Of a DNA stretch of 62,868 nt, positions 49,001 through 62,359 are shown piece by piece (position 1 is the first letter of the stretch; each line of letters starts with the position of its first letter). Source of the DNA: Mnemiopsis leidyi (taxonomy: Eukaryota; Ctenophora; Tentaculata; Lobata; Bolinopsidae); contig JH153392.1 of NCBI GenBank assembly GCA_000226015.1, forward strand, positions 71,763 to 134,630, given 5' to 3'. The notes beneath the pieces are model-generated. The model saw only the letters and a program-made list of their open reading frames with translations. It was not told the DNA's origin and did not search any database. A program made the position numbers and the translations under genes.

Positions 49001-52000
49001 ACTCAGTGGGACCGGAGTCGGGAATAGCTGGTGAAGAGCGGACTGTTCTCACTGATTTCACTGTTCAGAATTACCAGACTGTAGCACAGGTAGATACAAA
49101 TCAGCACTTTTACTTATCAACCCATATTTAAGGAAGATCATGACCATTTTTCTGGTCATTTTCTTTGGCTGCCACTGAGGGCACCAACACTTCTTTTAAC
49201 TCCGAAGCAGCTAAAATGACCTGATAGATATTCTTCATTTCAACTTCCCAATATAGAACGGTATTTTGGGTAGGCGTCACGAATCGTTTACATTGATTAA
49301 TCGTACCTACCTTCTCATAGGCAAATCGCTGTCACATATGCCAATAAAGTTACAATCCCCTTTACTCACTGTTGTCTGTAATTTCTAAAAGTTATGCTAT
49401 CGTGATCCTGCTTTCATAAATTAAAATACCGATCTCTATATTTCCCACCGTTCTCTGTATTTTCTAAAGCTATTTCTTCCCAGGATGGAGGGGAGGAAGT
49501 GGAGTCGAGAGCCAGGAAGCTGGAGCGGATCAAGAGACGGGGGTTTTACAGTGTAGACGAAGCTATTGAGTACATCGGTATAGGACGGTATCATTATCTC
49601 TGGATGTGGCTGTACGGTATATCCTCCATGACTCAGGCGGTGGAGATGACTCTTACTTCTGTTATTCTAAGTGATCTGACCTGCTACTGGGACCTCTCCT
49701 TGTTGGAGGAGGTTAGTGAGACTCAGTATTCGACTATTGTGAAGAGATGGAACAAGTTACACATAGAGACCCATTTTAATCATCATTTTAAGTAATATTG
49801 GTAATATTACAGTACTGTTGAAAGCATTGAAATCTCCCAACCCTGCTCAGATCCTGATACCATCCTGTGTGCTCCTAGCTGCCATCCCAGGAGACTACCT
49901 TGGAGGCTGGCTAGCCGACATCTACGGAAGAAAAATAATCCTCATTATCGGACAAATAATCATCGCTTTCTTCGGGGTCCTGAGCGCGTTCTGCACGACC
50001 TACATTTCCTACCTGATCGTCAGGTGTTTTGTTGGGTTTGGGTTCGGTATTGTGGTCATGTTGGTCATCGTGCAGGTCGCGGAGATCTGCCCGACAGCTT
50101 ACCGGGCTACTGCTGTATCCGTCACCTTCATAATGTGGGCAGTAGGTTTGTGCAATTGTTGTGGAACTAGGAATGTTATACGTACCAGAATAACAAGGAA
50201 TACAACCTTTTTACCTATAATCTTTTGCCATGTGATCTAGTATGAAATACCAACAATCGAACGTATAAATAAGATTAGAACTAAAAGATTTAACTTACCT
50301 AGGAGACTGTTACATTGTGCTGGGAGCCTGGTTTCTGGAAGCTAAATACGGCTGGCAGGCGGTAGTACTCTGGGCAGCAATACCCTGTGTTATCCTGTGT
50401 TTCGTTCTGCCTCTGGGGGACGAGAGTTGCATGTACCTCGTCATCTCTAACCAGGTTTGTGTGGGGGGATATTCTGACAAAGATAGACCGTAAAATCGAT
50501 CCCACTGACAAGTGTATAACAGTTCTCCAAGCTCGGTTAAAAAGTGATAACATCTGCAACAACACCAGGTGGACAAAGCTCAAAAGACGTTAACCTACAT
50601 AGCAGAGTTCAACAAGATAGAGATGTGTCCGGGGGATCTGGAGGCCGTGGAAGAGAAGAGACGGGGCAGAATAGCTGACATTTTCATTCCTGGCTACAGA
50701 CAGGTATATTAGCTTTGTAACCATGGCTACAGACAGGTAGAAGCATGCGACACTGAGCCAGCTCTTTTTCATATTTCTTTACTGTTTTGCATCCATTTTC
50801 TTATCTTGAAAGGGAATTTCGATAGGTTCAAGAGAAAGTATTTGTAAAGTACTAAGATGGCATGTTGATGGGTCACTGCTTGAACTGTATGGGTGTATAA
50901 TTACCAACCTACTCAATCCCCCAGATGACTATAGCACTCCTTATCTGCATGTTTACCTCCGGCTACATTTACATGGGTAACGTGTACGACACTCCCTACC
51001 TCCTCGCAGCAGGCTACTGTTTCGGGGACGTCTCCACTCCTGATAGCTGCATCATGACTTCCGAGGATCTCGAGTACACTCTCATCATCTGTGTCGGGGA
51101 GTTCCTCTCCGTCCCTCTCTTTGCGGTTTCTAGCGAGTTGTTGGGAAGGATCAGAGCATCTAACATCCTTTCCGCGGTGGTTCTAGTAGTTCTGATCTCC
51201 TGTTGTGTGTGTTTCGGGAAGGTGGTCCTGGTTATTGAACTGTTCCTGACACGAGCCTTCTCTAACGCAGTCCTCCTCCTCATCTACATCTACACCCCGG
51301 AGTCCTACCCCACGTACATAGGAGCATTGCGTTTGGGGTGGTCATGTTGGCGTTCAACTTGGCGGGTATAGCGGCGGTGGTGAGCGTGTATGTGGTGGGG
51401 GACACCATCAGCTGGGCGTACATGTGGTGGAGCTTCATCATAGCCGGGGTGATTCTTCTCGTTACCAGCTTCTTCTTCGACAAGGAGACTGTAGGACAGC
51501 GACTTGAGGATAACCGGGAGGAAAACATGGTTAGAGAGGTAGAGGAGGGGGTTCAGTCCCCCAGGGTCGGGGAACCTGGAGACACGGGGGTTATCAACCC
51601 AGAGGACAAGGTGGGGGAGCCTGGAGACACGGGAGTTATCAACCCAGAGGACAAGAAGGAGAAACTGGAGCCTGGTGTTTCAGGTGTTAAGCTAGGTGCT
51701 GGTGGTTCAGATGAACTGGACGGAGTGGGAGATTCAGATGAGATAAAGACTGAGTCGACTGCTGTTTTTGAAGGCCCTCAGTGATGGGTAATTGTCAGCA
51801 AAATTGATAGCTCATCAATTTCACATTTTTGATAAATTTAGCTATTTGTGAATTCGATGATTTGACGCAGTTGAAACTGGTAACCGCACTTTTTAATTAC
51901 AGGTTGTTTATAGTATATTTTCACAACTTGAATTGTATGTAAGATTTCTTGAAGATTGATACTATTTGAAGAGACAAGTGGTACTTTTTAGCAAAACTTC

Positions 52001-55000
52001 TCCCAAAACTAGTATTTTCGTGTACTTAAAATGATCAAGATAAAAATGCCCGACTGTGACAACTTGTCACTACTGAAACACAAGGATATTTCTTGTGGAT
52101 GAGACAAGTATATATTCAACATTTGACAATGAGTTACGGAAGCGAGTTATGTGCCCCGCCTCGGCTAAAGCTGTGAATGTCCTTGCTGAACGGCATGTTA
52201 AACAAGGAACTGAAGCAGCTGGGTTCCGTCCAGGCTCAATTCTTTACACTCAAGTCAATATGTTCGTTTAATACGTCCTCTTGATTTAATAACCAAGCCA
52301 CCATGCATGGAATAGGATTGCCTAGTTGTCGACTCTACAGCAATACTAACACAACGAAGACGTATATTCAGGTGTTTTAGATGATACTTGCGTCCTAGCA
52401 AGAAATGGCTGCGGAAAAGAATCTACTTTTTAAGACGATCATACTAATTGCTCACTATGCAGTCGTATAAATATCAAATCGATGGAAATCGATTCTGCCT
52501 TGTGTATCAGAATTCAGAATTTTAGAAAAGTACCAAGAGAAGAATGTAAAACAAAACACTTACCTTCTCGTCTATCCTGTAAGTATCTGTGTTGTAGATA
52601 GAAACAGTCGGTCCACTTCCACACCATAACCTCTTGTCACTGTGCGATATCTTCCGTACTTTTCTTCCTGCGGGTGTCATTTTGTAACCTCAGAAATATA
52701 TTTAAGATGACGATATATTGAGATAACGGTCATAGAAAGAATTAGTGCGCCTTTTCTATAAATTATCGTATCAATAATTTCGTAACAAAATTATATTTAT
52801 ATTGGCCAGAGTATCCGGGGGAAACTTCCCTCTCCCCGTATATTATGATCGATCACAATACTTCGATAAAGAGATTCTTTGTTGCAAAGTAAGGGAAATT
52901 TTCTCAATACTCTATATTTAGTGACTGTTGAACAGACAAAGAAATTATATGCTTCGAAAAATAAATTCTTTTTCTCATCATTACGGCAGTATATAAATCT
53001 ATATATGTTGCAATGATCATGCCTTTTTTAGAATTCGTTGATTTTCGCACAATTGAAATTCTGGTTCTTATGGGATCTTTTAAATCCCACACGGAAGATC
53101 GGCACACACGGAAGTTCCACAACTTCCGTGTGTGCCGAACTTCCCGGCCGTGTGTCTACCGAATCTTTTGAACGCGAACCGGCTAAGTGCTAGGACAAAC
53201 GACTACCATCTTAATGCACGTTCAATCCATAAGCACCCATCCTTTCAGAAAGCAATCCAAACGATGCATCTAGATTCCAAAATCAATCAAACTGGAAAAT
53301 ACACGAAGAAAAAATGAATAACTGTACCAACCGGTCGTATCCACAACAATTATCTGATAGTTTTCCATGTCCCATAAGCCCTGCTTGTCACGTGCATAAA
53401 CAACCATCGCGCCATTGTGGAGTGTTACGAACACGTGCGGTTCCACGTGTAATATTTGTAACACGCTGCGAGGTTTGATTAGATTTATAACACCCTCATG
53501 CAAGGTGGAATTCATGGATTGGAGAGATGACAAGAAATATATAAACTTTATGACTATAAGATGCACTATGCAGGGTAAAGAACAACATGAACCATTAAAT
53601 TTTCCTCCATAAGATGTTTGATATGAGCTAAGTACAAAGGCAAGTTCAAGAAAAACTGGAAAATACGAGGACAAACCTGTCAGTTAAATGCTGGGAGTAT
53701 ATTTGAGAAAATGGTTCCTCTAGCTCGATAATGAAGAGTCTGCCATCAGATGTACCCATCCAACAGTGGGATCCTTTACTCTGCTCGGTCCCGAAAAGGA
53801 CTTTCTTTGCACGAATCTAGGCATGATTTGTTTTATGAATGTGGCATCTTTTTTTGAACGAGTACGACCATTTTGCTGGAAATGATTAAGAGTTGAATTT
53901 TGAAAGTGAGCTTTCTCATCTGATTCACAGTCTTATTACTTAACCAAAGACTGAGGGGCAAATGTGGATGTTCCGAATTTAGCAATTTCTCAGGTTTTAC
54001 ATTTTCTGTTGTTGCAAGCTCAGTGGCCGTGGAAAGCTCAGGGTAGCGGATACTGGACAAGTCTACGTTTATGCCAAGTTTTTATGCGCATCTTTATTGT
54101 AATTTCGTGCCCCTAAGTTCTCAGGTTACTCCACAAAACCTCACCTCTGGATTCTCCTCCGTTGCAGAGTCGGTAATAACAGCCATGGCTTGGACCTTGG
54201 CTTCACACAGGAACTGTGTCCTTGTGACACGTGCTGGGAAGTTCAGATCTACGATGTGCAGGAAGGAGAGGTTTGTCTCGTCCACGTAGGAGACTGCCCA
54301 CAGGAAGGGGTATTGGCTGGAGAGGTGAAAGATTGTTATTTGTTTGTATCATTGATGGTAAACGAATACTATACTACTACTGCTACATCTACTTCTACTA
54401 TATACTACTACCTACTAGTTACTACTCAATACTACTACTAAATAAGTATGTTTTAATTTTATCGCTACTTACAAGCTTAGCAAAACCAAATTTTCTATTC
54501 AATGATTAATTCAGTTAGATGACGCTGTCAAAACTATACCTCCTAGAGTTCTGTGAAACTTTGTGTCTGAAGGAGGACAGGGGACGCTTCAGGAACGCAT
54601 CTTTCGTCTGTCTGAACAGCTCCCTCCTCATGTCAGCATCTTCAGGGTCTTCCGGAATGTTTTCTACAAGTTCGCAGTCCTCTTCAGCAGCGTCACTGCC
54701 TCTTCTTGAACCTTCTCCGTCGGCTTCTGCCTGGTCCGGGTCTACATATTCAACTTCAGACACTTCACCTGCAATAAGTTGAGGTGTTGTTAAGAGTTTC
54801 AGTTGGAGTGATGCATGGGACAATCAAAATCTTTAGCCTTAGGGTATATATATTTGAGGTAGAGTTAACTGTGATTGTTGTCTGTTCATTAAAAATACTA
54901 ATCAATTATGGATCAATGAATCATTTTTGGTCCATCGATAGTGATAAATACCTCGGGATTTTGTTTCTGTTGATGGAGTTCCGTTAAGGACATCACGTGA

Positions 55001-58000
55001 AAACAAACTGGCACTCATACCGTCTTCAGCTTTGTTTGAAACACTTTCTGAGGATTTTAGGCCGAGTAATAGAAATAGTTATTTGAATTTTTCCGGTCTT
55101 GGCCGGTTTAGAATTAGACTCATTCATCAAAACCTATCAATACAAATTGGGAAACCTAGGCCCTTTGGTTCTTGAGACAATTTTGGGTAGGCCCGGTAAT
55201 CAAAACATTTGACATAATAAGATGACTCACCAACTACGTTACTCTTCAGTCCTACACACGTTAGTGGTTTGAAGGAGGCCATACAGAGCATCCCTAGCGC
55301 CACATTCTCTGTGTTTATAACTGCTTTCTCTATGAGTGGGAAGTTCGACTTCCCGTCCATGGAGCGGGTCGAGCGGATAGAGTCCTTACTTTCTATAGAC
55401 TTCATTGAACCTCTGAAATGAGTGATGTGTTTTTGTCGATGAATAAATATCCCTGATGTCTGATTTTTGAAAATGTTCTGTTATTCTGGGCCATTTGGAA
55501 GAATTTTACCAAGCGAATCGATAAGTTCTGTATGCCACATAAGATTACTAAACAAACGGTTCGTTGAAACAAAATTCTTAAGTTAAAAGAAACGTGAGCG
55601 CTACAAAATTTATTTATGATTACGAGCAGAACCTGTAACTCTGTAATGTAAGTAATTAAAGTTAAGAAGATTGAAGTCAAGAAGATAAATTAGCAACATG
55701 TACAAAAGATAGAAACTCGCCTAGAACTCGAGTCTTTGGATTTGTTTGAAGAATCTCGACCTTCAAAGCTTGTCTTAGTCGGGCTTGACTTGTCAACCAT
55801 GATCCTAACTCCTGATTGAAGATTTTAGAACTCTATTACTGGGAAATTTTCTTAATTAACGACAATATTTTTGACAACCGAGTACCTACTCTCTCATAAG
55901 TATAACGAAACAATCCACATATCATTGTCGTATCATTGACTACTAATATGGTCATTTGAATCTATAATGGTTATAATCTGACATATGTGAAACGTGCCTG
56001 CAAGTCGAGGAAAGGGCCAGCGAGGAACAAAGGTAGTACAAATAACGCGCTGAGGACGATCGTCCAGCATCAGTAGCTTGCTGTAGAGAGGAATGGAGAG
56101 GGGCAGACCGTTCGAGAATATTCCTGATAAGACAACTTTAGGTGAATTATTCGTAAAATTGGGTAGATTGATTTAGTATTAACTCTAAGCAACATAAAAT
56201 ACAAACTAAATGGAGATTCAGGAAGAACTGATTGATCCATCTGTCAAATAGATAACAATTTCCACCTGCTGGTGAGTAAGTCCAGCCGTTAGCTATCTTT
56301 CTCGGGACAGAGCTAAGTTCTTTAAGCTCCTCTATTTTCCTAGCGCTGTACTCGGAACCTCGCAAACATGCTAGTTCTGCCAGTGAGGTCCTGCGTCTGT
56401 AACCACGCTCAAGCAGCGAATACCTTTAGAATAGAGGAACACTCTTGTTATGTCTGATGACAAGAATGTAATAAGGTTTTTGCTTAGGACAAGCGAAGAA
56501 TGCTTAGTCATAAATGCTATAGAACCCCTTTCAAATCAGTTAATGATTTACCCGACATCTTGTCCCAGAGCCCCCGTTGTAGTTTTAGCGATGTTTCCGA
56601 TTGCTCCAACAGTTTTCGTTGACCGTCTTTTTCGTATGACTGACATTATCCGGGACACAATTCCTGTCGGCAAAATTTTGAATTAAACCGATTTACATGA
56701 GCCCTAACGTTTAATATTACCTCAGAATGAAGGTTATTCACACGGCCTATAAAGTTCTGTGAAAATCTCATCTTGTCTAGCTAGATACAAAATAGATATC
56801 ATATATCAGGTTTCTACTTTCTTTATCTAGTATATGACACCTTATTAACTAAGTAACTTCTTTATTGAGTTATCCCACGGCAGACACCTCCCAACGCCTG
56901 TGAACCGTTTTAAGAACCGTTTAAGAACCGTTTAATGGCCGCCAAGTTACCTCCGGAGTTAATCTCGACATCATGTTCCTCATTACCCCGCATGTTTATC
57001 ATCTTCTGAAGGGACACAATTTGTGTTCTCATTTCGGTCCTGTCTCTCAGCAGGGCTTCCACTTCTCCTCTTTTGTACTTTAGTCTTGTAACTAATTCTT
57101 CGGGATCTTCGCCCTATAGTAGAAGGGTTTTAGTTAAGGAGTTTTCCTTCCTCTGAGTGAAGGCAGAGTTTCAGCTCACTACTCTTTAATGAGGGACAAA
57201 ATTTATAAGATTATTCGTTATATGTATCAAACTATCAACTTTATTGATTTTCTATGAAGAAAACTTTTCTTATGATATTTCGAACTGACACGTTCGTATT
57301 CATTTACTCAATAAATGCACCAAATTTGTGGTGTGTGTTTTGTTGTTAATATATTTTACAACAATTACAACACTAAATGGGATAATCTAAAGTACCGATC
57401 GTGATATTTTACCGAGCCCTGATGTTTTGCGGATAAGCACAAAGATACATAAAGTTTTAATACGGAGTAATACGGACAACAATTTCTATTTAATAATGGG
57501 TAATAATCACGTTGAATTTGGTTGGCAATATTCATTTGAGTAAAACTCTGTCAAGAAGTATTAAGTTTGTGACATTACGTTCTGGAGGGCTACCATGACT
57601 TCTCATTTTTATCGTATCTTAGCTTGTTACTTTTCAATTAAGCCATATATAGTTCATGCATTGCGTAGATTGTCGCAAAACATTCGATCTTACTTTATCA
57701 GCTCACCAGAAAAATTGGTCATCTCGACATCTCATCAATAATTTATAGCAGGCACGAGTGCTATGTATACACATATTTCACGCGACGGTGCTGAGTGGTT
57801 TCAACATGAATATGTTTTTAGCTATCAAAAAGCTCTACAAATTATAAATGATATTTATTAACATTGACAGTTATGAAGCATATTATAAGACAATTTATAA
57901 TTTTTATTATCTATTTGTAATTATCTAATTTATATATAATCTAATTTTTTAAAGACGATAATTTCCCTTTTCCCTTGCAGTTTAGAGGATAAGGATATTC

Positions 58001-61000
58001 TCCTTAACTTAATGTTCATCTTGAAAATGAATTGTACAGACAAAATGAAAGAGATAAAATGAAGTGTACAAATGAACAGAATTGTTGAGAAATGATAACT
58101 GTACAGGATAATGAAGAAACTATGATGTCCTAAAGAGGACGATTATTACCTCGTTGTCCTCACTTTGCAGAAGATTATACAAACATTTCAGCCTTTCAAA
58201 CTTTAATGACATTTCCTTGAGAAGTTCCGACAGCTTCTGTTCCGATGACATGATGGACGAATAGTCCTCCTGAAACAAAATTTTCAGAAAGTAGAAACTT
58301 CTAGAATGAAGGATTGAAGGGTGTAAAAGTCATTGTTTAAAAAAGTTCGCGGAAAATCACGCGGTGACCACCCACTACGACGGTGATATATAGGAGTTTA
58401 CCTCGAGTCGCTTTAACTTGCGTTCAGCTTCGGATTTCTGATCTTTGAGAGTTCTCTCAATCTCAAGAGACTTGGTCTCTAGTTGTGTGTACTTTGTAAG
58501 CAGAGCTTGCCTGAGGTTGATAATCATTAATCATCAATACTTCAAATTTGTTTAGAAATTGTCCAGTTTAGAATCATGTAAATCGTTAAAATCATGACCA
58601 GAGTCCTGACAGAATTTCATATCGTAAAAAACGAGTTTATGCTAAACAGGATCACTGACATAATATGTGGTATTGCGATACTCACTTTTCTCGAATCAGT
58701 TGCATGTTCTCGTCGAAAAGAGTGTCTGAAATAGCAGGATATCAATCAGAGTAACTCTACTCACCATATAGAATGAATAGAAGATAACATCACCCATCCA
58801 CCCATCTTATGGAATGAATAGATGATAACAGAGACCCAACTCCCCCAACTCTGGTTAAGCATTATAAAAAAAGTAACAAACTTACCAGTCATTCCTTCCG
58901 ACTCGTTATCTGAAGCATTTCCGTTGCTATAGTTACTACTAGCCCTCCTGAAGCTCCTCCTTGCCCTGCTGTTTCGCACAAAGCGTTCAGCGAGTTTCAT
59001 TTGCTGTTCCTCCATCACTGAGCGTTGTTCTTCATACACTTCCAGCTGAAGTTTAATTTAGTGGTTTCTGGCTTTAAAGGAGAACTCTATCCTTATTTGT
59101 GTGTCAGGAGGCCTAGGGTGCTTGCCAGGGCCCAAATGAAATCTAATTGATTACTCATAGGGACACTATGCATTTATCTTCTTTTAAAGCACTGTGATAC
59201 AAATTTCAAGAACAAGGATGAGGTCTGTGTTTGCCTCACAAAAATCTCATTGCAAAAAGCAAACACTTAACATAAAGGTTTAAGATGGGGACTCTGTACC
59301 TGCGATTGAAGGTCGAGAAGTTTAGCAGTCAGAGTTTTCAGCTCCTCCTTCAAGACTGAAATCTCCTTGTCCTTGCTATGAGCTATTTTCTCTGCTCGAT
59401 GTACGTCCACCATCAGAGCGTTCTTTTCTGTCTCCGTCCTCAACAGTTCTTGTTCTAGCTGGGTGTTCTGAGAAGGTTCCTGTTATAGTGACATCAGGAC
59501 ATCTAGTTGGGGACATATTTTAACTGCCATGTTTAGATTTGTGGTATTCTTCTTCTTCTTCGTATGGGGATGCGGCGCTTAAAAGAAGTAGCACCGCTGT
59601 GAGATAAGGTTGGGACAGCCTTGTGCTCTTCCCAGTCATGTAGTACAGCTAAAGTTTTTGAGCTCTGATTATTCAATATCGTCGTTTGTGCCAATCAGTG
59701 TTGGTTGAAACGATTCGTGGAACATTTGTGTTATTAGAGTACAACAAATACATATGGGTTAGTCAGGAAAGCGGACCAACTGATGAACCTAACTCAGTGT
59801 CCAATCTTCATTGCATGTTGCTTACGTGCACCAAAGGGTTCACCTTCATTGCCAAGTGATAATATGACTGGGTTGAATGAACTTGAAAACAATATCTTGT
59901 TGTAAAGGATCAGGTAAGCTTAGTCAGCATCCATGATGTTACAAACTCGAGCTGGGGCATTACTGCACCCAGTCTTCAAGCTTACAACAAGTATTAATAC
60001 AACAAGAAACAAACAAACACAGACACATACCAAATAGAATTGAGGCACACTAGCTAGCTCAGAAAGGGACTGAGTACAACTTAGGTCTGTCAACTTAGGA
60101 ACAGAGCATGTTTTCGAACACTACTTATGCTACTGAAACTTGATAAGTCAAAATGAATGCAAGAACATGTAAGCATACAAACAAACAAATGACTTTTTAC
60201 CTTTATTTCAAGGGATTCATTATCGTAATCACTGCTACTGGTCCTTCTTAGACTTTCTTCAATCAACATTCCTAAAAATAGAGGAGCTAATATAGGATTT
60301 TTTAAATGACAATTTGCTACCTTCAAGCTTTATACGGGACTATAACTAGTGGACTATTGTCCCAAATATACGATGTTTTAAGAAATAGGTAAACCAAAAC
60401 TCGAACATTCCCTAACCTTCAAGATTCAATTCGTCGTGCAAAGATATTTCGTGTTTTGAGATCTCTTCCAAAGATGGCGGAGTATTACGTGAATCGCTAG
60501 TTTTCTTCCGCTTAGCCTGAGTAATAGAAATAATTAATCTTTTGTCAGTAAAAAGGTAGAGGAACCATGCAAGGAAGCTTTATAAATCTTGCTCTTTCAA
60601 TCTGGCTAGGAAACCTCTGCGTTATAAGATATAAAATTTTAATCAGTTTGCTTAAAATTTTATTCAGTTTGCCCAAAACTACTGCATATCGATTCTAGTT
60701 ATACTAACGTTGTGTTCTTCCTCAGGCAGCTTGACTTTCAGTTCCGGATATTTATCCAGGGAAAGCCCCTCAGTAGTTAGTATGTCTTTGATTCTGGTCA
60801 GCTGTGATTCAAGTAGCTGAAGGTAAAACGGTATGAGGTTTATTAACCGTAGAGTTTTGATTATCAAGTTACTGTCAAAATTTTGAAATGTGGAACTAAA
60901 ATTTGGGAATAAAAAATCAGTCGCTTGGTGTCGAATACCTCGAAAATTAGAAGAGAAGTCGAGCTAAGATTTATTACTTTAAATTTAAGTAAACCTGCTT

Positions 61001-62354
61001 TTCTTCAGAGACACGTTTCGTCTCAATTTCGTATGTTTTAATTTCCGCTCCAGCCTTCCTTATTTGTGATTGTAAACTTTTGCTGGCTGAGTAATGATTG
61101 TTCAAATCTGCCTCAAGGATCTTCATCTGAATAGGTTGAACGGTACAGGTACCGTATGATAAATGATCACAGACGGAGCTTTTTCCTATTGACTTAATTC
61201 AGATACTCAGATAGTCAGTTTTTTTAAACCTGCACCAGAATCCTTATTAACATCGTGTTCTTGAAACAAAACCTGTGCTTTAAAATGAGCAATGTACCAT
61301 GTGTTCTTATTTCTTGAAACTAAACCTGTGCTCTAAGATAGACAGTATAACATGTGTTCTTGAAACAAAACCTGTGCTCTAAGATAGACAGTATAACATG
61401 TGTTCTTGAAACTAAACCTGTGCTCTAAGATAGACAATATACTATGTGTTTTTGAAACTAAACCTGTGCTCTAAGATGAACAATATAACATGTGTTCTTG
61501 AAACAAAACCTGTGCTCTAAGATAGACAGTATAACATGTGTACTTGAAACTAAACCTGTGCTCTAAGATGGACGGTTTCCTCCAACAAATCCTCCCTCTC
61601 TACTTTCCACTCTCTCCTTTCATTACACAGCAGTTCGTCCCTTCGTCTCATTTCCTCGATCAGATCGTGAGCCTCTTCCAACTGTCGAGCTAGTGCTGAG
61701 TTCTGAGAGGGAGGGGTTATTGCGAGAGGGTGTGAAAACTGTCTGCGCAAGAAACTACATTATCATGTCATCTGCATTCCAGGTCAGGAATTCCAGGAGA
61801 TGGTTGTATATGGCTCGAAATCGCCGGTTGTGCTTCAATTAAGAATTCATCCAGTCATAGAATGCTAGACCTAAGCTATAAAAAACAATAGCAGTTAAAA
61901 TTGATATTACTCAGTTTACTTAAACTTTGCTTGCATAATAAGGAAATCATCTGAAAAGCACGTGACCTATTCAAAAACCACGTGACTGACCTCGTTGTCG
62001 AGTATGTTGAACCTGTCGGTGTATTGCTCACTATCTTCCTCAAGCTTCTTGATAATCTTTTGTGTCACGTCGTTATCTTTCTGCTGTTTCACCTACGTTG
62101 TACCAGGATAACTTTAAGTGATCAAGTTCCTGATCGTAACTTCTATATTCAAAATCTGAACCTTTAAATACTTCAATATTACAAAATCTAATAATTACAG
62201 AAATGTGTTTTACCATTCGAACAGCCGAGCTAAATTTGCGGGTGATGTTTTTCGCATTCTTCAAGTTTCTGAAGCTGCTCGGAGGATGCTGCAAGTTGTT
62301 TTTGAAGTTCTGAGTTGAGCTTGCTGAGTCTCTGCATGTCCGTCTCTCTTTGGT
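46091..62354 (-). CDS. JIP3/JIP4 (MAPK8IP3/SPAG9) homologue, about 30 exons, N-terminus beyond the window
   Basis: This is a scaffold that joins JNK-pathway kinases and vesicles to kinesin-1 and dynein. From 62354 down to about 56950 the exons encode coiled coil (RQLEEAHDLIEEMRRRDELL and similar) with Ser-rich breaks (RRTSSSDYDNE). Exons 56776-56721 and about 56420-56266 give an RH2-like helix (TSLAELACLRGSEYSARKIE), matching TRVEMARVLMERNQYKERL of human JIP3. From about 54330 downwards is the C-terminal beta-propeller: PFLWAVSYVDETN, CWMGTSDGRLFI, VFVTLHNGAMVVYARDKQGL, RLWCGSGPTVSIYN, VWISLSNSTKIVIF and LVWIGTNIGVVL. It ends LLMWSYSK at 46091. These follow the JIP3 propeller blade by blade (for example [20 protein letters not shown]). 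The RH1 domain is not in view. The exon 62354-62214 shifts frame by one at an AAAAA run near 62250. Two introns seem to use GC donors (about 56003 and 55727). The exon near 53650-53331 is uncertain at its 5' end. Confidence 0.72.
48988..51784 (+). CDS. SVOP/SV2-like MFS transporter nested in a JIP intron (6 exons, one frame break)
   Basis: Exons lie at about 48988-49089, 49484-49711, 49851-50145, 50303-50454, 50569-50703 and 50925-51784. The start MSESHSVGPESGIAGEERTV opens a cytoplasmic head. SVDEAIEYIGIGRYHY matches the VEDAVEAIGFGKFQ signature of SVOP proteins. Helix 2-3 has the MFS loop GDYLGGWLADIYGRK, close to the G-x-x-D-R/K consensus. About eleven or twelve helices follow, with a PESYP loop before the last pair. 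The acidic C-tail holds two copies of VGEPGDTGVINPEDK. Known relatives are organic-ion or synaptic-vesicle transporters; the substrate here is unknown. In the last exon the frame changes near 51325, and one missing base would rejoin YIG to IAFGVV. The gene lies wholly in the 4.3-kb intron (48209-52563) of the opposite-strand JIP gene. Its GC content is higher than its surroundings. Confidence 0.75.
61259..61572. repeat. 46-bp minisatellite carrying 5' splice-site copies
   Basis: About seven units of TTGAAACTAAACCTGTGCTC followed by TAAGATAGACAGTATAACAT and GTGTTC. Read on the minus strand each unit contains TCTTAGAGCACAG|GTTTAG, that is, the last bases of the JIP exon at 61561-61703 with its donor. 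Confidence 0.88.
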
Positions 62355-62359
62355 CTAGA

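Noticed and set aside
51014-51283. Minus-strand frames under the SVOP-like last exon
   Set aside because: Antisense shadows of a GC-rich transporter exon with clear membrane helices on the plus strand.
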